A stretch of DNA of 29,107 nucleotides from a virus. The number at the start of each line of letters is the position of its first letter. Positions within the stretch are counted from its first letter, which is position 1. Below the pieces are notes generated by a model. That model worked only from the letters and a program-made list of their open reading frames with translations, was not told the DNA's origin and made no database searches. Of this stretch, positions 13,350 to 19,810 are shown one piece after another. Location: positions 1 through 29,107 of the IMG/VR virus record IMGVR_UViG_3300047386_000118; one strand, written 5' to 3'. The position numbers and the translations under genes are program-made.

Positions 13350-14291
13350 ATGAAATTCAACATGATATTCAAACCAAAGCGGTTTGATATATTCACACCC
13401 GTCCCGACTTCAATTTTTCGGATTCAAGGCATTTCCCTTGGGGCGGTTGGTTTGTATTGTTATTTGCTATCGCATGACAACGACAAGCCGGTGACCATTT
13501 CATTTTGTGCAAACAATTTTAAGGAAGGCAAAGATGCCATTCGCGCCCGGCTGAAGGAACTTGAAACCTTTGGTTTGGTTCGCCTTGAAACTGTAAAAAA
13601 TGAAGGTGTTTTTCGTGGGTATAACTATCATTTGATTGACCCCACCGCGTCGGAAAATCCGACACCCCGCGTTGGATTAGCCGCAACGGAAAATCCGACA
13701 CAAAGAAATATCTATAATGACAATATAAACTATAATGACAATATAAACTATAATGACAATATAAACTATAATGACAATATAGATAATATAAATAATATAA
13801 TAAATAAATATATTCCTCAAAATCCAAAAACGAAAGATTTTCCGCCGCATATTGAAAAAGCGTTTCCGCATTTTGTTGCATTGTTTCCAAAACGAAATCA
13901 ACCCAAAACCAAGGCGCAAAAACAAAAATGGTTGGATTGCCTTGATAAAATCGAACGCATTGACAAATACAACCTTCGCGAAGTTTATGAAGTTTGTAAG
14001 CAATTGCGTCAAGATGATTTTTGGCAAAACGTGTTTCTTAGCATTTTAAAGCTGCGTAACAACGACAAAAACGGCGTGAAGTATGTTGACCGCTTTATGG
14101 CGCAAAACGCGCTTAGAACGCGTCCTAATGCGTTCAAACGGGTTTCGGGACTTATTGACTTTGTAACGTATGAAGACAAAGGAAAAAAAATCGGGGCGAA
14201 AACAAACAATGGGAACTTGTATGACTATAATTTAAAACAAGTGCTTTCCGAAACTGAATACAACGAACTATTCAAATACTTATACAAATGA
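13350..14291 (+). CDS. Replication initiator-like protein carrying iterons in its gene
   Basis: A 313-residue protein (start at ATG 13350; a TTG 39 nt upstream lies within the previous gene and is less likely). Residues 12-100 form a winged-helix unit (VPTSIFRIQGISLGAVGLYCYLLSH, FCANNFKEGKDAIRARLKELETFGLVRLE, FRGYNYHLID), as in phage and plasmid initiators. Then comes a repetitive linker of NYNDNI units encoded by 18-bp DNA repeats, and a C-terminal helical domain (KNGVKYVDRFMAQ, ...LSETEYNELFKYLYK). The arrangement winged helix, iterons within the gene, and AT-rich DNA repeats the plan of lambda O. It likely binds these iterons to open the origin and recruits the primase-helicase encoded downstream. 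The stop overlaps the next gene by 4 bp. Confidence 0.8.
   Translation: MKFNMIFKPKRFDIFTPVPTSIFRIQGISLGAVGLYCYLLSHDNDKPVTISFCANNFKEGKDAIRARLKELETFGLVRLETVKNEGVFRGYNYHLIDPTASENPTPRVGLAATENPTQRNIYNDNINYNDNINYNDNINYNDNIDNINNIINKYIPQNPKTKDFPPHIEKAFPHFVALFPKRNQPKTKAQKQKWLDCLDKIERIDKYNLREVYEVCKQLRQDDFWQNVFLSILKLRNNDKNGVKYVDRFMAQNALRTRPNAFKRVSGLIDFVTYEDKGKKIGAKTNNGNLYDYNLKQVLSETEYNELFKYLYK
13713..13784 (+). repeat. Four 18-bp iterons, probable replication origin
   Basis: TATAATGACAATATAAAC occurs three times exactly in tandem (13713-13730, 13731-13748, 13749-13766) and a fourth time with two changes (13767-13784). The repeat keeps the reading frame and encodes NYNDNI units of the initiator. Four 18-bp iterons inside an initiator gene is the lambda origin plan. 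Confidence 0.88.
13785..13815. other. AT-rich stretch beside the iterons (candidate DNA unwinding element)
   Basis: From 13785 to 13813 the sequence is only A and T (AATATAAATAATATAATAAA and on). It directly follows the fourth iteron, on the same side as the AT-rich region of the lambda origin. It encodes the NINNIINKYI part of the initiator linker. Confidence 0.65.
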
Positions 14292-14671
14292 AAACAAACG
14301 ACAATTTTGCTTACGATTTGGAAGTCGGACAACGGGGCGAAAACATATTTGCCGAACTACTGACCGGAAAAAAAATTGAAGTCAAAACCGACTTCATTGC
14401 GTCCCGCACCGGGAATCTTTACATTGAATTTGAATGTTGGGGAAAACGAAGTGGACTTGCAACAACCAAGGCGGATTTTTGGGTTTTCCTAATCATGAAA
14501 CAAGGGACAAACAAAAGTTCATTTGGACTTGATGAAATTGAAATCATTAAGTTTGTCAGCACAAATCGACTGAAAACCATTTGTCGAGAATGGTTGAAAC
14601 ACAATGAAAAAATCAAAGGCGGTGACCAAAAAACCGCTTACGGTTGTTTAATTAAAATCAATGATTTATGA
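14288..14671 (+). CDS. PD-(D/E)XK nuclease-like protein
   Basis: A 127-residue protein with a restriction-endonuclease-like pattern: GQRGENIFAELL with Glu18, then KIEVKTDFIASRTGNLYIEFE with the Glu31-x-Lys33 motif, followed by SGLATTKADFWVFLIM. Such small proteins in phages are usually resolvase- or repair-type nucleases; the substrate here is not known. The start overlaps the initiator stop by 4 bp (ATGA) and its stop overlaps the next micro-gene by 4 bp, so it belongs to a translationally coupled chain. It is one of five PD-(D/E)XK-type proteins in this small genome. Confidence 0.72.
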   Translation: MKTNDNFAYDLEVGQRGENIFAELLTGKKIEVKTDFIASRTGNLYIEFECWGKRSGLATTKADFWVFLIMKQGTNKSSFGLDEIEIIKFVSTNRLKTICREWLKHNEKIKGGDQKTAYGCLIKINDL

Positions 14672-14796
14672 ATATATTTAAAAATGAAGTTTTGCAATTC
14701 AGTTTCTTTGTACTGTTTTGCTTTTTTACATGGGTTATATTTTTTGCTAATCTTGCAACGGCGTTTCACGATTGCAATAAATTTTGTATGCCATGA
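14668..14796 (+). CDS. Small membrane protein, 42 aa
   Basis: ATG overlaps the previous stop as ATGA. One hydrophobic segment (FSFFVLFCFFTWVIFFANLA, residues 11-30) is followed by a short tail with two cysteines (FHDCNKFCMP). Probably an inner-membrane microprotein. No family is recognised. Support comes from the 4-bp overlaps at both ends and the membrane pattern. Confidence 0.62.
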   Translation: MNIFKNEVLQFSFFVLFCFFTWVIFFANLATAFHDCNKFCMP

Positions 14797-14870
14797 AAAA
14801 ATTTGATTTGACGCCTATTGGCTTTTTTGGAATTTTGGTTTGTTTAATTTTTTTATTTTTTACACAATGA
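14793..14870 (+). CDS. Very small membrane protein, 25 aa
   Basis: Starts in an ATGA overlap with the previous gene and ends in another with the next. After MKKFDLTP comes one hydrophobic span (IGFFGILVCLIFLFF). It may pair with the 42-residue membrane protein, or it may serve mainly to carry ribosomes to the next start. Too short for a family call. Confidence 0.5.
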   Translation: MKKFDLTPIGFFGILVCLIFLFFTQ

Positions 14871-15001
14871 AAGATTGGGATTTTATTCAGGCGTGCAAAC
14901 ACTTTAAAACTTTGACCGCTTACGAATTTCGTGAAATACTACTGAACAAAGAACACCCGTTGAATAATTATGCGCGTGACTATTTTTATTCAATGGATTA
15001 A
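14867..15001 (+). CDS. Hypothetical protein, 44 aa
   Basis: Third member of the ATGA-linked chain. Soluble, helical, with many aromatic residues (WDFIQACKHFKTLTAYEFREILLNK, ending NNYARDYFYSMD). It ends 13 nt before the primase-helicase start. No family is recognised. Confidence 0.55.
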   Translation: MKDWDFIQACKHFKTLTAYEFREILLNKEHPLNNYARDYFYSMD

Positions 15002-15014
15002 TTAAAATGAAACA

Positions 15015-16697
15015 ATGATTGAAAAACTTGCAAACCTTGGAATAAATTTGAAGAATAGAACAAACGGGGAAATAAAAACAAAATGTCCCAAATGTTCACA
15101 CAACAGAAAAAACAAACACGACGAATCCTTGTCGGTTAACATTTCAACCGGACTTTACAATTGCCACAATTGCGGTTGGGCCGGCGGTGTAATGTTTCAA
15201 AAAAAATCGGAATACATAATTCCGGAAAAAGTGAACGCCGACGTGACTGAACGCGTATTGAAATGGTTTGACGGGCGCGGTATAACCGAACCGACCCTTG
15301 TTCATTGGCGCATTGGTGAATCACTTGAATACATGCCGCAAGTTGGTTCAAAGCGTCGTTGTATAAATTTCAACTACTTCCGGGACAATAAGATTGTGAA
15401 CGTCAAATTTCGTGACGGCGAAAAAAACTTCAAAATGACTTCCGGTGCTGAACTTATTTTTTACGGCATTGATAATATAAAAGAATCAAAAACATGTTAC
15501 ATTGTTGAAGGAGAAATGGACGCGCTTTCATTACATGAAGCCGGATTGTATTCGGTTTGTTCAGTTCCGAACGGCGCATCAAAAGGAAACGCCCGCCTTG
15601 ATTATTTGGACAACTGTTTTGAATACTTTAAAAACAAAACCGAAATCGTTCTTTGCACCGATAATGATGACGCCGGGTTGCAATTACGAAACGAACTTGC
15701 AAGGCGGTTTGGACAACACCGTTGCAAATACGTCGATTTTGGGGACTTTAAAGACGCCAACGAGGTATTGACTACAAAAGGTGCTGAAACGTTACGAAAC
15801 GTGATAAAAAGCGCGAAAAACTTTCCATTGGAAGGCGTGTTGAATGTCAATGATATTTGGGAAAACGTTTTGGCGTATAATGAAAAAGGCGTTCAGAATT
15901 ATTCAATCGGACTTGCGGAATCGGATTCGTTTTTTAAAATGTCATGGGGTGAATGGACAGTTGTGACCGGCGTTCCTAATTCAGGAAAGTCCGACATTGT
16001 TGACCAAATCTTTTGCAACGTTGCGACAAAATATGGATTCCGTTGCGCTATGTTTGCGCCGGAATCATTTCCTTACGAAGGGCATATAAAAAGGATTGCA
16101 AACAAACTGAACAACAAACTTTGCAACAATGATGACCTTGAAAATACAAAGGATTTCATTGAAGAACATTTTCATTGGATTCGGATTGACCTTGAGAATT
16201 TGACACTTAAAAACATATTGAATAAGTTCCGAGAACTTGTCTTTCAAAAAGGAATCAACGTTTTTTGCATTGACCCGTTTAACATGCTTGACCATTCGGC
16301 GCAAAGGGATTTTAGTTACATTGGAAAAATACTTTCCGAAATCACACAATTCGTTCAACAAACAAACACCCATTTGTTTTTGGTTGCGCACCCGCGAAAA
16401 ATTGAATCGGAAAATGGGGTGTATAAAAAGCCGACGTTGTATGACGTTTCGGGTTCCGCTGACTTTTTCAATAAAGCGTACAATGGTTTAATTGTTTACC
16501 GTTGCATTGGACAAAAGACAAGGTACAAATCCGACCTTGTGAAAATATACATTGAAAAAGTAAAGCGCAAGGAAAACGGTCAAATTGGTGATTTTGACGT
16601 TGCACCTGACTTTAATTCCGGCGGGGTTTACAAACCTATTGACAAAAATGACAAAGCGTTTGAAGTGATAACGGACAACACGAACATACCATTTTAA
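15015..16697 (+). CDS. Primase-helicase (T7 gp4-like)
   Basis: A 560-residue bifunctional replication enzyme. Zinc-binding primase part: CPKC (24/27) and CHNC (50/53). TOPRIM core: YIVEGEMDALSLHEAG with Glu165 and CTDNDDAGLQLRNEL with Asp216 and Asp218. DnaB-type helicase part: Walker A GVPNSGKS (319-326), Walker B INVFCIDPFNML with Asp420, and THLFLVAHPRK, the motif with the gamma-phosphate sensor. It unwinds the fork and primes the lagging strand. No DNA polymerase is encoded, so the host polymerase must be used. The start is the ATG in ACAATGATT; a three-codon reading frame (ATG AAA CAA TGA, 15007-15018) ends across this start. The acidic end NTNIPF recalls an SSB-type tip. Confidence 0.94.
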   Translation: MIEKLANLGINLKNRTNGEIKTKCPKCSHNRKNKHDESLSVNISTGLYNCHNCGWAGGVMFQKKSEYIIPEKVNADVTERVLKWFDGRGITEPTLVHWRIGESLEYMPQVGSKRRCINFNYFRDNKIVNVKFRDGEKNFKMTSGAELIFYGIDNIKESKTCYIVEGEMDALSLHEAGLYSVCSVPNGASKGNARLDYLDNCFEYFKNKTEIVLCTDNDDAGLQLRNELARRFGQHRCKYVDFGDFKDANEVLTTKGAETLRNVIKSAKNFPLEGVLNVNDIWENVLAYNEKGVQNYSIGLAESDSFFKMSWGEWTVVTGVPNSGKSDIVDQIFCNVATKYGFRCAMFAPESFPYEGHIKRIANKLNNKLCNNDDLENTKDFIEEHFHWIRIDLENLTLKNILNKFRELVFQKGINVFCIDPFNMLDHSAQRDFSYIGKILSEITQFVQQTNTHLFLVAHPRKIESENGVYKKPTLYDVSGSADFFNKAYNGLIVYRCIGQKTRYKSDLVKIYIEKVKRKENGQIGDFDVAPDFNSGGVYKPIDKNDKAFEVITDNTNIPF

Positions 16698-16728
16698 AAA
16701 ATTTTGTATAAAGTTAAAAAATAAAAAA

Positions 16729-16938
16729 TTGGACTACACAAAAGCATTTCGGGCGAAATCATGGTGCAATAAAAACGGCATCAAAATATACATTGTCGCA
16801 ACCAAAAAAGGATTGTTCATTGACATTTGGGACAATGGCAAAGTCACACGTTCGCCAAACATATATCGAAACAATAAAGATGCGTCCAAAAAGATTTGGG
16901 AATTGTATTCGTATCTTTGTGAAAAATACAAGTCATGA
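16729..16938 (+). CDS. Hypothetical protein, 69 aa (TTG start)
   Basis: Small basic protein with alternating strands: AFRAKSWCNKNGIKIYIVATKKGLFIDIWDNGKV, then a helix DASKKIWELYSYLCEKYKS. The start appears to be TTG at 16729, because no in-frame ATG exists before the conserved-looking body. The A-rich leader AAAATAAAAAA precedes it. The stop overlaps the next start (ATGA). Function unknown; it opens the second chain of micro-genes. Confidence 0.65.
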   Translation: MDYTKAFRAKSWCNKNGIKIYIVATKKGLFIDIWDNGKVTRSPNIYRNNKDASKKIWELYSYLCEKYKS

Positions 16939-17099
16939 TATTTTCGTTTAGCTTTTTTCCAATTGAAGGAATTGTGTTTGGTGTTCACTATATCAATTCA
17001 GACAACTATCCTGAATTGTTTCAAGAAGAAGTTGAACAAACGCATCATTCACTTCAGTTTTTTATTTTAATTTTTGGAATTTCAATTGTTTGGAAATGA
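16935..17099 (+). CDS. Small membrane-associated protein, 54 aa
   Basis: ATGA overlap with the gene before and after. Hydrophobic at both ends (MIFSFSFFPIEGIVFGV and LQFFILIFGISIVWK), with an acidic centre (DNYPELFQEEVEQTHH). It could be a hairpin membrane protein or have a single C-terminal membrane segment. No family is known to me. Confidence 0.52.
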   Translation: MIFSFSFFPIEGIVFGVHYINSDNYPELFQEEVEQTHHSLQFFILIFGISIVWK

Positions 17100-17224
17100 A
17101 ACACAACTTCACACAAAGCGTACAAAAACCCCGTAAACGTCGCAAAGGCGTTCATTCAAAGAATGCATCAAAAGGGCAAACCGGGTACAAACAACCAAGA
17201 CGGGGACAAGGGAAAAACAGATAA
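17096..17224 (+). CDS. Very basic small protein, 42 aa
   Basis: MKHNFTQSVQKPRKRRKGVH followed by a Lys/Gly/Gln-rich tail ending PRRGQGKNR. About a third of residues are Lys or Arg and none is acidic, so it likely binds nucleic acid. It starts in an ATGA overlap and ends 6 nt before the next gene. No family is recognised. Confidence 0.58.
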   Translation: MKHNFTQSVQKPRKRRKGVHSKNASKGQTGYKQPRRGQGKNR

Positions 17225-17230
17225 AACAAA

Positions 17231-17641
17231 ATGAGGTTTGAAAGTCAAAAAGACTTAGAACGCGAAACAAAAGCAATCAAAACATTTTGCGCCGCTTACA
17301 ATCTAAACTTTGAAAAACAAAGTGATTGGGACATTGACTTTGTTGTGTTCAATAGTGAATACAGAACGCATGTTGAAGTCAAAGGGCGGTTGCGATTGAT
17401 TAAGGATTGTTTCCCTTTGCCCTTAGCAATCCGAAAAATATATAAATTAAAAGAAGTCGCCGAAAATCCAATTGTCATTTGGGCGTGCTTTGACGGCATT
17501 GTTTATGCGAAATTGAATGACTTGATTGGTGAAATAAAAAAAGGCGGAAGGAAACCAAGACAAGGAAGTTCAAACGACATTGAAATCATGGCATACTATG
17601 CGAAACAAGAATCAATCAAGGTTTTAAAATATAACCCCTAA
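17231..17641 (+). CDS. PD-(D/E)XK nuclease-like protein
   Basis: A 136-residue protein with a clear core: KDLERETKAIKTFCAAYNLNF, then DWDIDFVVFNSEYRTHVEVKGRLR with Asp34/Asp36 and Glu49-x-Lys51, then NPIVIWACFDGIVYAKLNDL. The order helix, D, ExK, IVIWACFDG strand is a restriction-endonuclease-like fold, as in resolvases and some repair nucleases. Substrate unknown. It is the last gene of the replication block; a promoter and a small accessory unit follow. Other possibility: a catalytically inactive DNA-binding version, though the visible residues are intact. Confidence 0.72.
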   Translation: MRFESQKDLERETKAIKTFCAAYNLNFEKQSDWDIDFVVFNSEYRTHVEVKGRLRLIKDCFPLPLAIRKIYKLKEVAENPIVIWACFDGIVYAKLNDLIGEIKKGGRKPRQGSSNDIEIMAYYAKQESIKVLKYNP

Positions 17642-17686
17642 ATAAAAAAAAACTTAAAAAAAGTTTTGTAATTAAAAAAATTGTTT

Positions 17687-17694
17687 TATATTTG
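17687..17694 (+). promoter_or_regulatory. Strong promoter: TTTG - 18 nt - TATATTTG
   Basis: TATATTTG at 17687-17694 with TTTG at 17665-17668, an 18-nt spacer. This is the best full match to the Bacteroidota promoter form in the window. It drives the gene at 17716 (21 nt from box to ATG). Confidence 0.82.
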
Positions 17695-17715
17695 TACTAT
17701 CAAAATAAAACAACA

Positions 17716-17961
17716 ATGAAAAATCTAAATACAAAAACCGAAAACATTAAAAATCAAGCAATCAAGAACATTGAATTTCTATCTTCAAAAGAAGGTTGGA
17801 ACGAATTGAAAAACATTTTGTCAATGGCTGCTTTTGAAATGAATAAAAAAGAAAGAAAACAATTCTTTGAAATCATGAGAAATGAAGAAGAAAAAAAGAA
17901 TTTTTTAATTCATTTAATGGCGACCACTTCGCTTGAAGCCGCATTCCTTCAACAACAATAA
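17716..17961 (+). CDS. Hypothetical helical protein, 81 aa
   Basis: Start set at ATG 17716, downstream of the promoter; an in-frame TTG further upstream would lie within the promoter box. The product is almost wholly helical and highly charged: Lys/Asn-rich start, LSSKEGWNELKNILSMAAFEMNKKERKQFFEIMRNEEEKKNFLIHLMATTSLEAAFLQQQ. No motif is recognised. It is a self-contained unit with strong promoter before and GC-rich hairpin after, between replication and packaging blocks, so it may be expressed at a different time from both, for example early against the host. Confidence 0.68.
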   Translation: MKNLNTKTENIKNQAIKNIEFLSSKEGWNELKNILSMAAFEMNKKERKQFFEIMRNEEEKKNFLIHLMATTSLEAAFLQQQ

Positions 17962-17969
17962 AAACAACC

Positions 17970-17997
17970 GACCCCCGCAAGGGGGTCATTAATTTTA
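17970..17997 (+). terminator. Hairpin with GCAA tetraloop, probable terminator
   Basis: GACCCCC (17970-17976) and GGGGGTC (17981-17987) form a perfect 7-bp stem over the stable loop GCAA. The downstream ATTAATTTT is a poor T run, so it may be a weak terminator or an mRNA-end stabiliser. Confidence 0.65.
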
Positions 17998-18001
17998 AAC
18001 A

Positions 18002-18181
18002 ATGAAATCATTTACAAATATATTCGAAGTAACATTCAATCCTCAATCAGGTTTTGTATCTCACAAAGAAGGTAGAGTAACAATAGACATTTCACTTGAA
18101 AACGTACATAGTGTACAAAAAGCTAAAGAAGTTTTAGCCGACAAGGGAATACATGCATCAAGCATAAAAAGATTAGATTAA
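18002..18181 (+). CDS. Hypothetical protein, 59 aa, unusual codon use
   Basis: ATG at 18002 opens a 59-codon gene: MKSFTNIFEVTFNPQSGFVS, strands EGRVTIDISLENVHSV, and a helix VQKAKEVLADKGIHASSIKRLD. An alpha-beta small domain is likely. It uses AGA for arginine twice with GTA, TCA and TTA frequently, whereas neighbours favour CGT/CGC and GTT, which suggests recent gain. It sits between two hairpins with no promoter of its own, so it would be read through from 17716. Function unknown. Confidence 0.6.
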   Translation: MKSFTNIFEVTFNPQSGFVSHKEGRVTIDISLENVHSVQKAKEVLADKGIHASSIKRLD

Positions 18182-18194
18182 TAACATAAAAAAA

Positions 18195-18228
18195 AACCCG
18201 GACTTTCCACAAAAACAACGGGTTCTTT
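18195..18228 (+). terminator. Candidate terminator hairpin
   Basis: AACCCG (18195-18200) pairs with CGGGTT (18219-18224) across an 18-nt loop; CTTTT follows. Weaker than the second hairpin just after it; the two may act in tandem. Confidence 0.5.
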
Positions 18229-18232
18229 TGAA

Positions 18233-18256
18233 GACCGCCTTCGGGCGGTTTTTTTA
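18233..18256 (+). terminator. Strong intrinsic terminator with TTCG loop
   Basis: ACCGCC (18234-18239), TTCG loop, GGCGGT (18244-18249), then a T run to 18255. It isolates the terminase operon from upstream transcription. The terminase promoter box starts 5 nt after the T run. Confidence 0.9.
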
Positions 18257-18259
18257 TTT

Positions 18260-18267
18260 TATCTTTG
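18260..18267 (+). promoter_or_regulatory. Promoter -7 box (TATCTTTG) almost touching the small terminase start
   Basis: TATCTTTG ends only 4 nt before the ATG at 18272, so the transcript would start at or next to the start codon (leaderless or nearly so). No -33 TTTG is present; that position is occupied by the terminator stem. Confidence 0.6.
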
Positions 18268-18271
18268 CAAC

Positions 18272-18628
18272 ATGGCTACAAAAACCAACATACTAAAAAA
18301 CAATTTGATAAAAGCGTTGGAACAATCACTTGGCGTTGTGACAACTGCATGCAAAAAAGTGAAATGCAATCGGTCAACGTTTTATGACTACTACAACAAA
18401 GACCCAAAGTTCAAAGCGCAAGTTGATGCGATTCAAGACATTGCACTTGACTTTGTTGAATCCAAATTGTTTGAACAAATCAAAGACGACAATACAACCG
18501 CGACAATCTTTTATCTTAAAACAAAAGGAAAAAAACGTGGGTACATTGAACGCCAAGAAATCCAACACGACGGCACTATCGAATCAAAAATCATTGAATG
18601 GTCACCGGCAACGGAAAACGAAGGGTAA
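18272..18628 (+). CDS. terS: Terminase small subunit
   Basis: A 118-residue packaging protein. The N-terminal helix-turn-helix (LIKALEQSLGVVTTACKKVKCNRSTFYDYYNKDPKFKAQVDAIQDIALDFVESKL) and the following NTTATIFYLKTKGKKRGYIERQEI are diagnostic of small terminases of the Bacteroidota/PBSX-type group. It recognises phage DNA at the packaging start and regulates the large subunit. The large subunit gene begins 31 bp before its stop in another frame, so translation is coupled. The gene starts right after a terminator and a promoter box. Confidence 0.9.
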   Translation: MATKTNILKNNLIKALEQSLGVVTTACKKVKCNRSTFYDYYNKDPKFKAQVDAIQDIALDFVESKLFEQIKDDNTTATIFYLKTKGKKRGYIERQEIQHDGTIESKIIEWSPATENEG

Positions 18629-19779
18629 AAGAATTTTGCAACCGCCAATTTTATGAAGCGGTAAATTCAAAACAACGAATCAAGATATTCCAAGGCGGTT
18701 CACGTTCAGGGAAATCATGGGCGTTGATGCAATACTGTCTTTATTTAATCACAACCGAATCAAAACCAATCACAATTTCAATTGTCCGAAAAACATTGCC
18801 GGCGTTGAAACGTTCGGTTTTACGTGATTTCAATATCATTGCAAAATCACTTGGCGTTTATTACATGGGTGAATTCAACAAAACAGAATTGGTGTTCAAT
18901 TATAATGGACATACAATTGAATTCTTTTCAGCTGACGACGCGCAAAAGATACGTGGTTCAACGCGTGACGTCCTTTGGTGTGAAGAATGTAACGAACTAA
19001 ACATTGAGGATTTCCGCCAACTGTCAATGCGTACAAAGCGCGAAATCTTAATGTCGTTCAACCCTTCAGACCCCGTCCATTTCATTTATGACCTTTGTGA
19101 ACGTGACGACGCCGACTTGTTCATTTCAACCTATCGTGACAACAAGTTTATTGCGCCGGAAGTGAAAAAGGAATTGGAACGTTTGAAGAAACGCGACCCG
19201 GACTTTTGGCGTGTATATGGCGAGGGGCAACGCGCGGTGTTCAGTCAACGACAAATCTTTCGTGATTGGAACTACATTGACGAATCGGAATTTCCTGAAG
19301 AACTTGATTGGTTCATGGGTTGCGATTTCGGCTACACAAATGACGTCGCGGCGATTTGTTTGATTGCAAAGAAGAATGACAAAGTGTTTGTCAAAGAAGT
19401 ATTGTATAAAACGGGAATGACAAATCGCGACATTGCAAATCATTTAAAGTCGTTGGGACTTGAAAACCTTTTGATGTATTGTGATTCCGCCGAACCAAAG
19501 TCAATTGAAGAATTGCGTCAAATGGGAATCTTGGCAAAGGGTGCAATTAAAGGCGCGGGTTCAATCAATGCCGGATTGTCATTAATGAAGGAATTTGATT
19601 TCTACATTTCCAACAAAGCAACCAACGTCAAATCCGAACAAATGAAATACGTTTGGGAAGAATTGAAAGACGGTACAATCATAAATAAAGCATGCGACCG
19701 TGACAACCATGCCATGGACTGTTTGCGTTACGGATTGTATTCTAAATTCAAAAACCGAAACGAATTCTTTGTCATTTAA
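18598..19779 (+). CDS. terL: Terminase large subunit (Terminase_3 / PBSX-like)
   Basis: A 393-residue packaging motor and nuclease. ATPase part: Walker A GGSRSGKS (33-40), Walker B VLWCEE (125-130), and the coupling motif LMSFNPSDP. RNase H-like nuclease: GCDFGYTND with Asp243, YCDSAEPKSI with Asp296, and CDRDNHAMDCLRYGL (Asp367-Asp374 region). It pumps DNA into the prohead and cuts it. The length is slightly short compared with the usual 410-440 residues but all motifs are there. The ATG at 18598 lies inside the small subunit gene. Since the genome assembles as a circle, headful or cohesive-end packaging cannot be told apart here. Confidence 0.95.
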   Translation: MVTGNGKRRVKEFCNRQFYEAVNSKQRIKIFQGGSRSGKSWALMQYCLYLITTESKPITISIVRKTLPALKRSVLRDFNIIAKSLGVYYMGEFNKTELVFNYNGHTIEFFSADDAQKIRGSTRDVLWCEECNELNIEDFRQLSMRTKREILMSFNPSDPVHFIYDLCERDDADLFISTYRDNKFIAPEVKKELERLKKRDPDFWRVYGEGQRAVFSQRQIFRDWNYIDESEFPEELDWFMGCDFGYTNDVAAICLIAKKNDKVFVKEVLYKTGMTNRDIANHLKSLGLENLLMYCDSAEPKSIEELRQMGILAKGAIKGAGSINAGLSLMKEFDFYISNKATNVKSEQMKYVWEELKDGTIINKACDRDNHAMDCLRYGLYSKFKNRNEFFVI

Positions 19780-19786
19780 AATTTCG

Positions 19787-19794
19787 TAAATTTG
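19787..19794 (+). promoter_or_regulatory. Promoter -7 box (TAAATTTG) for the portal gene
   Basis: TAAATTTG lies 16 nt before ATG 19811; TTTG at 19768-19771 is 15 nt further upstream, slightly short. The 16 bases AAATTTCGTAAATTTG are identical to those before the gene at 948. Confidence 0.62.
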
Positions 19795-19810
19795 AACAAA
19801 ATTTTCTTTC

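Noticed and set aside
13713-13815. CRISPR array
   Set aside because: The repeats are directly adjacent without spacers and lie in a coding frame.
13519-14027. Long open frames on the minus strand over the iterons
   Set aside because: They are shadows: their Tyr/Cys/His- and Ile/Tyr/Val-rich repeats come only from the complement of the iteron repeat, and no gene on this strand fits the operon layout.
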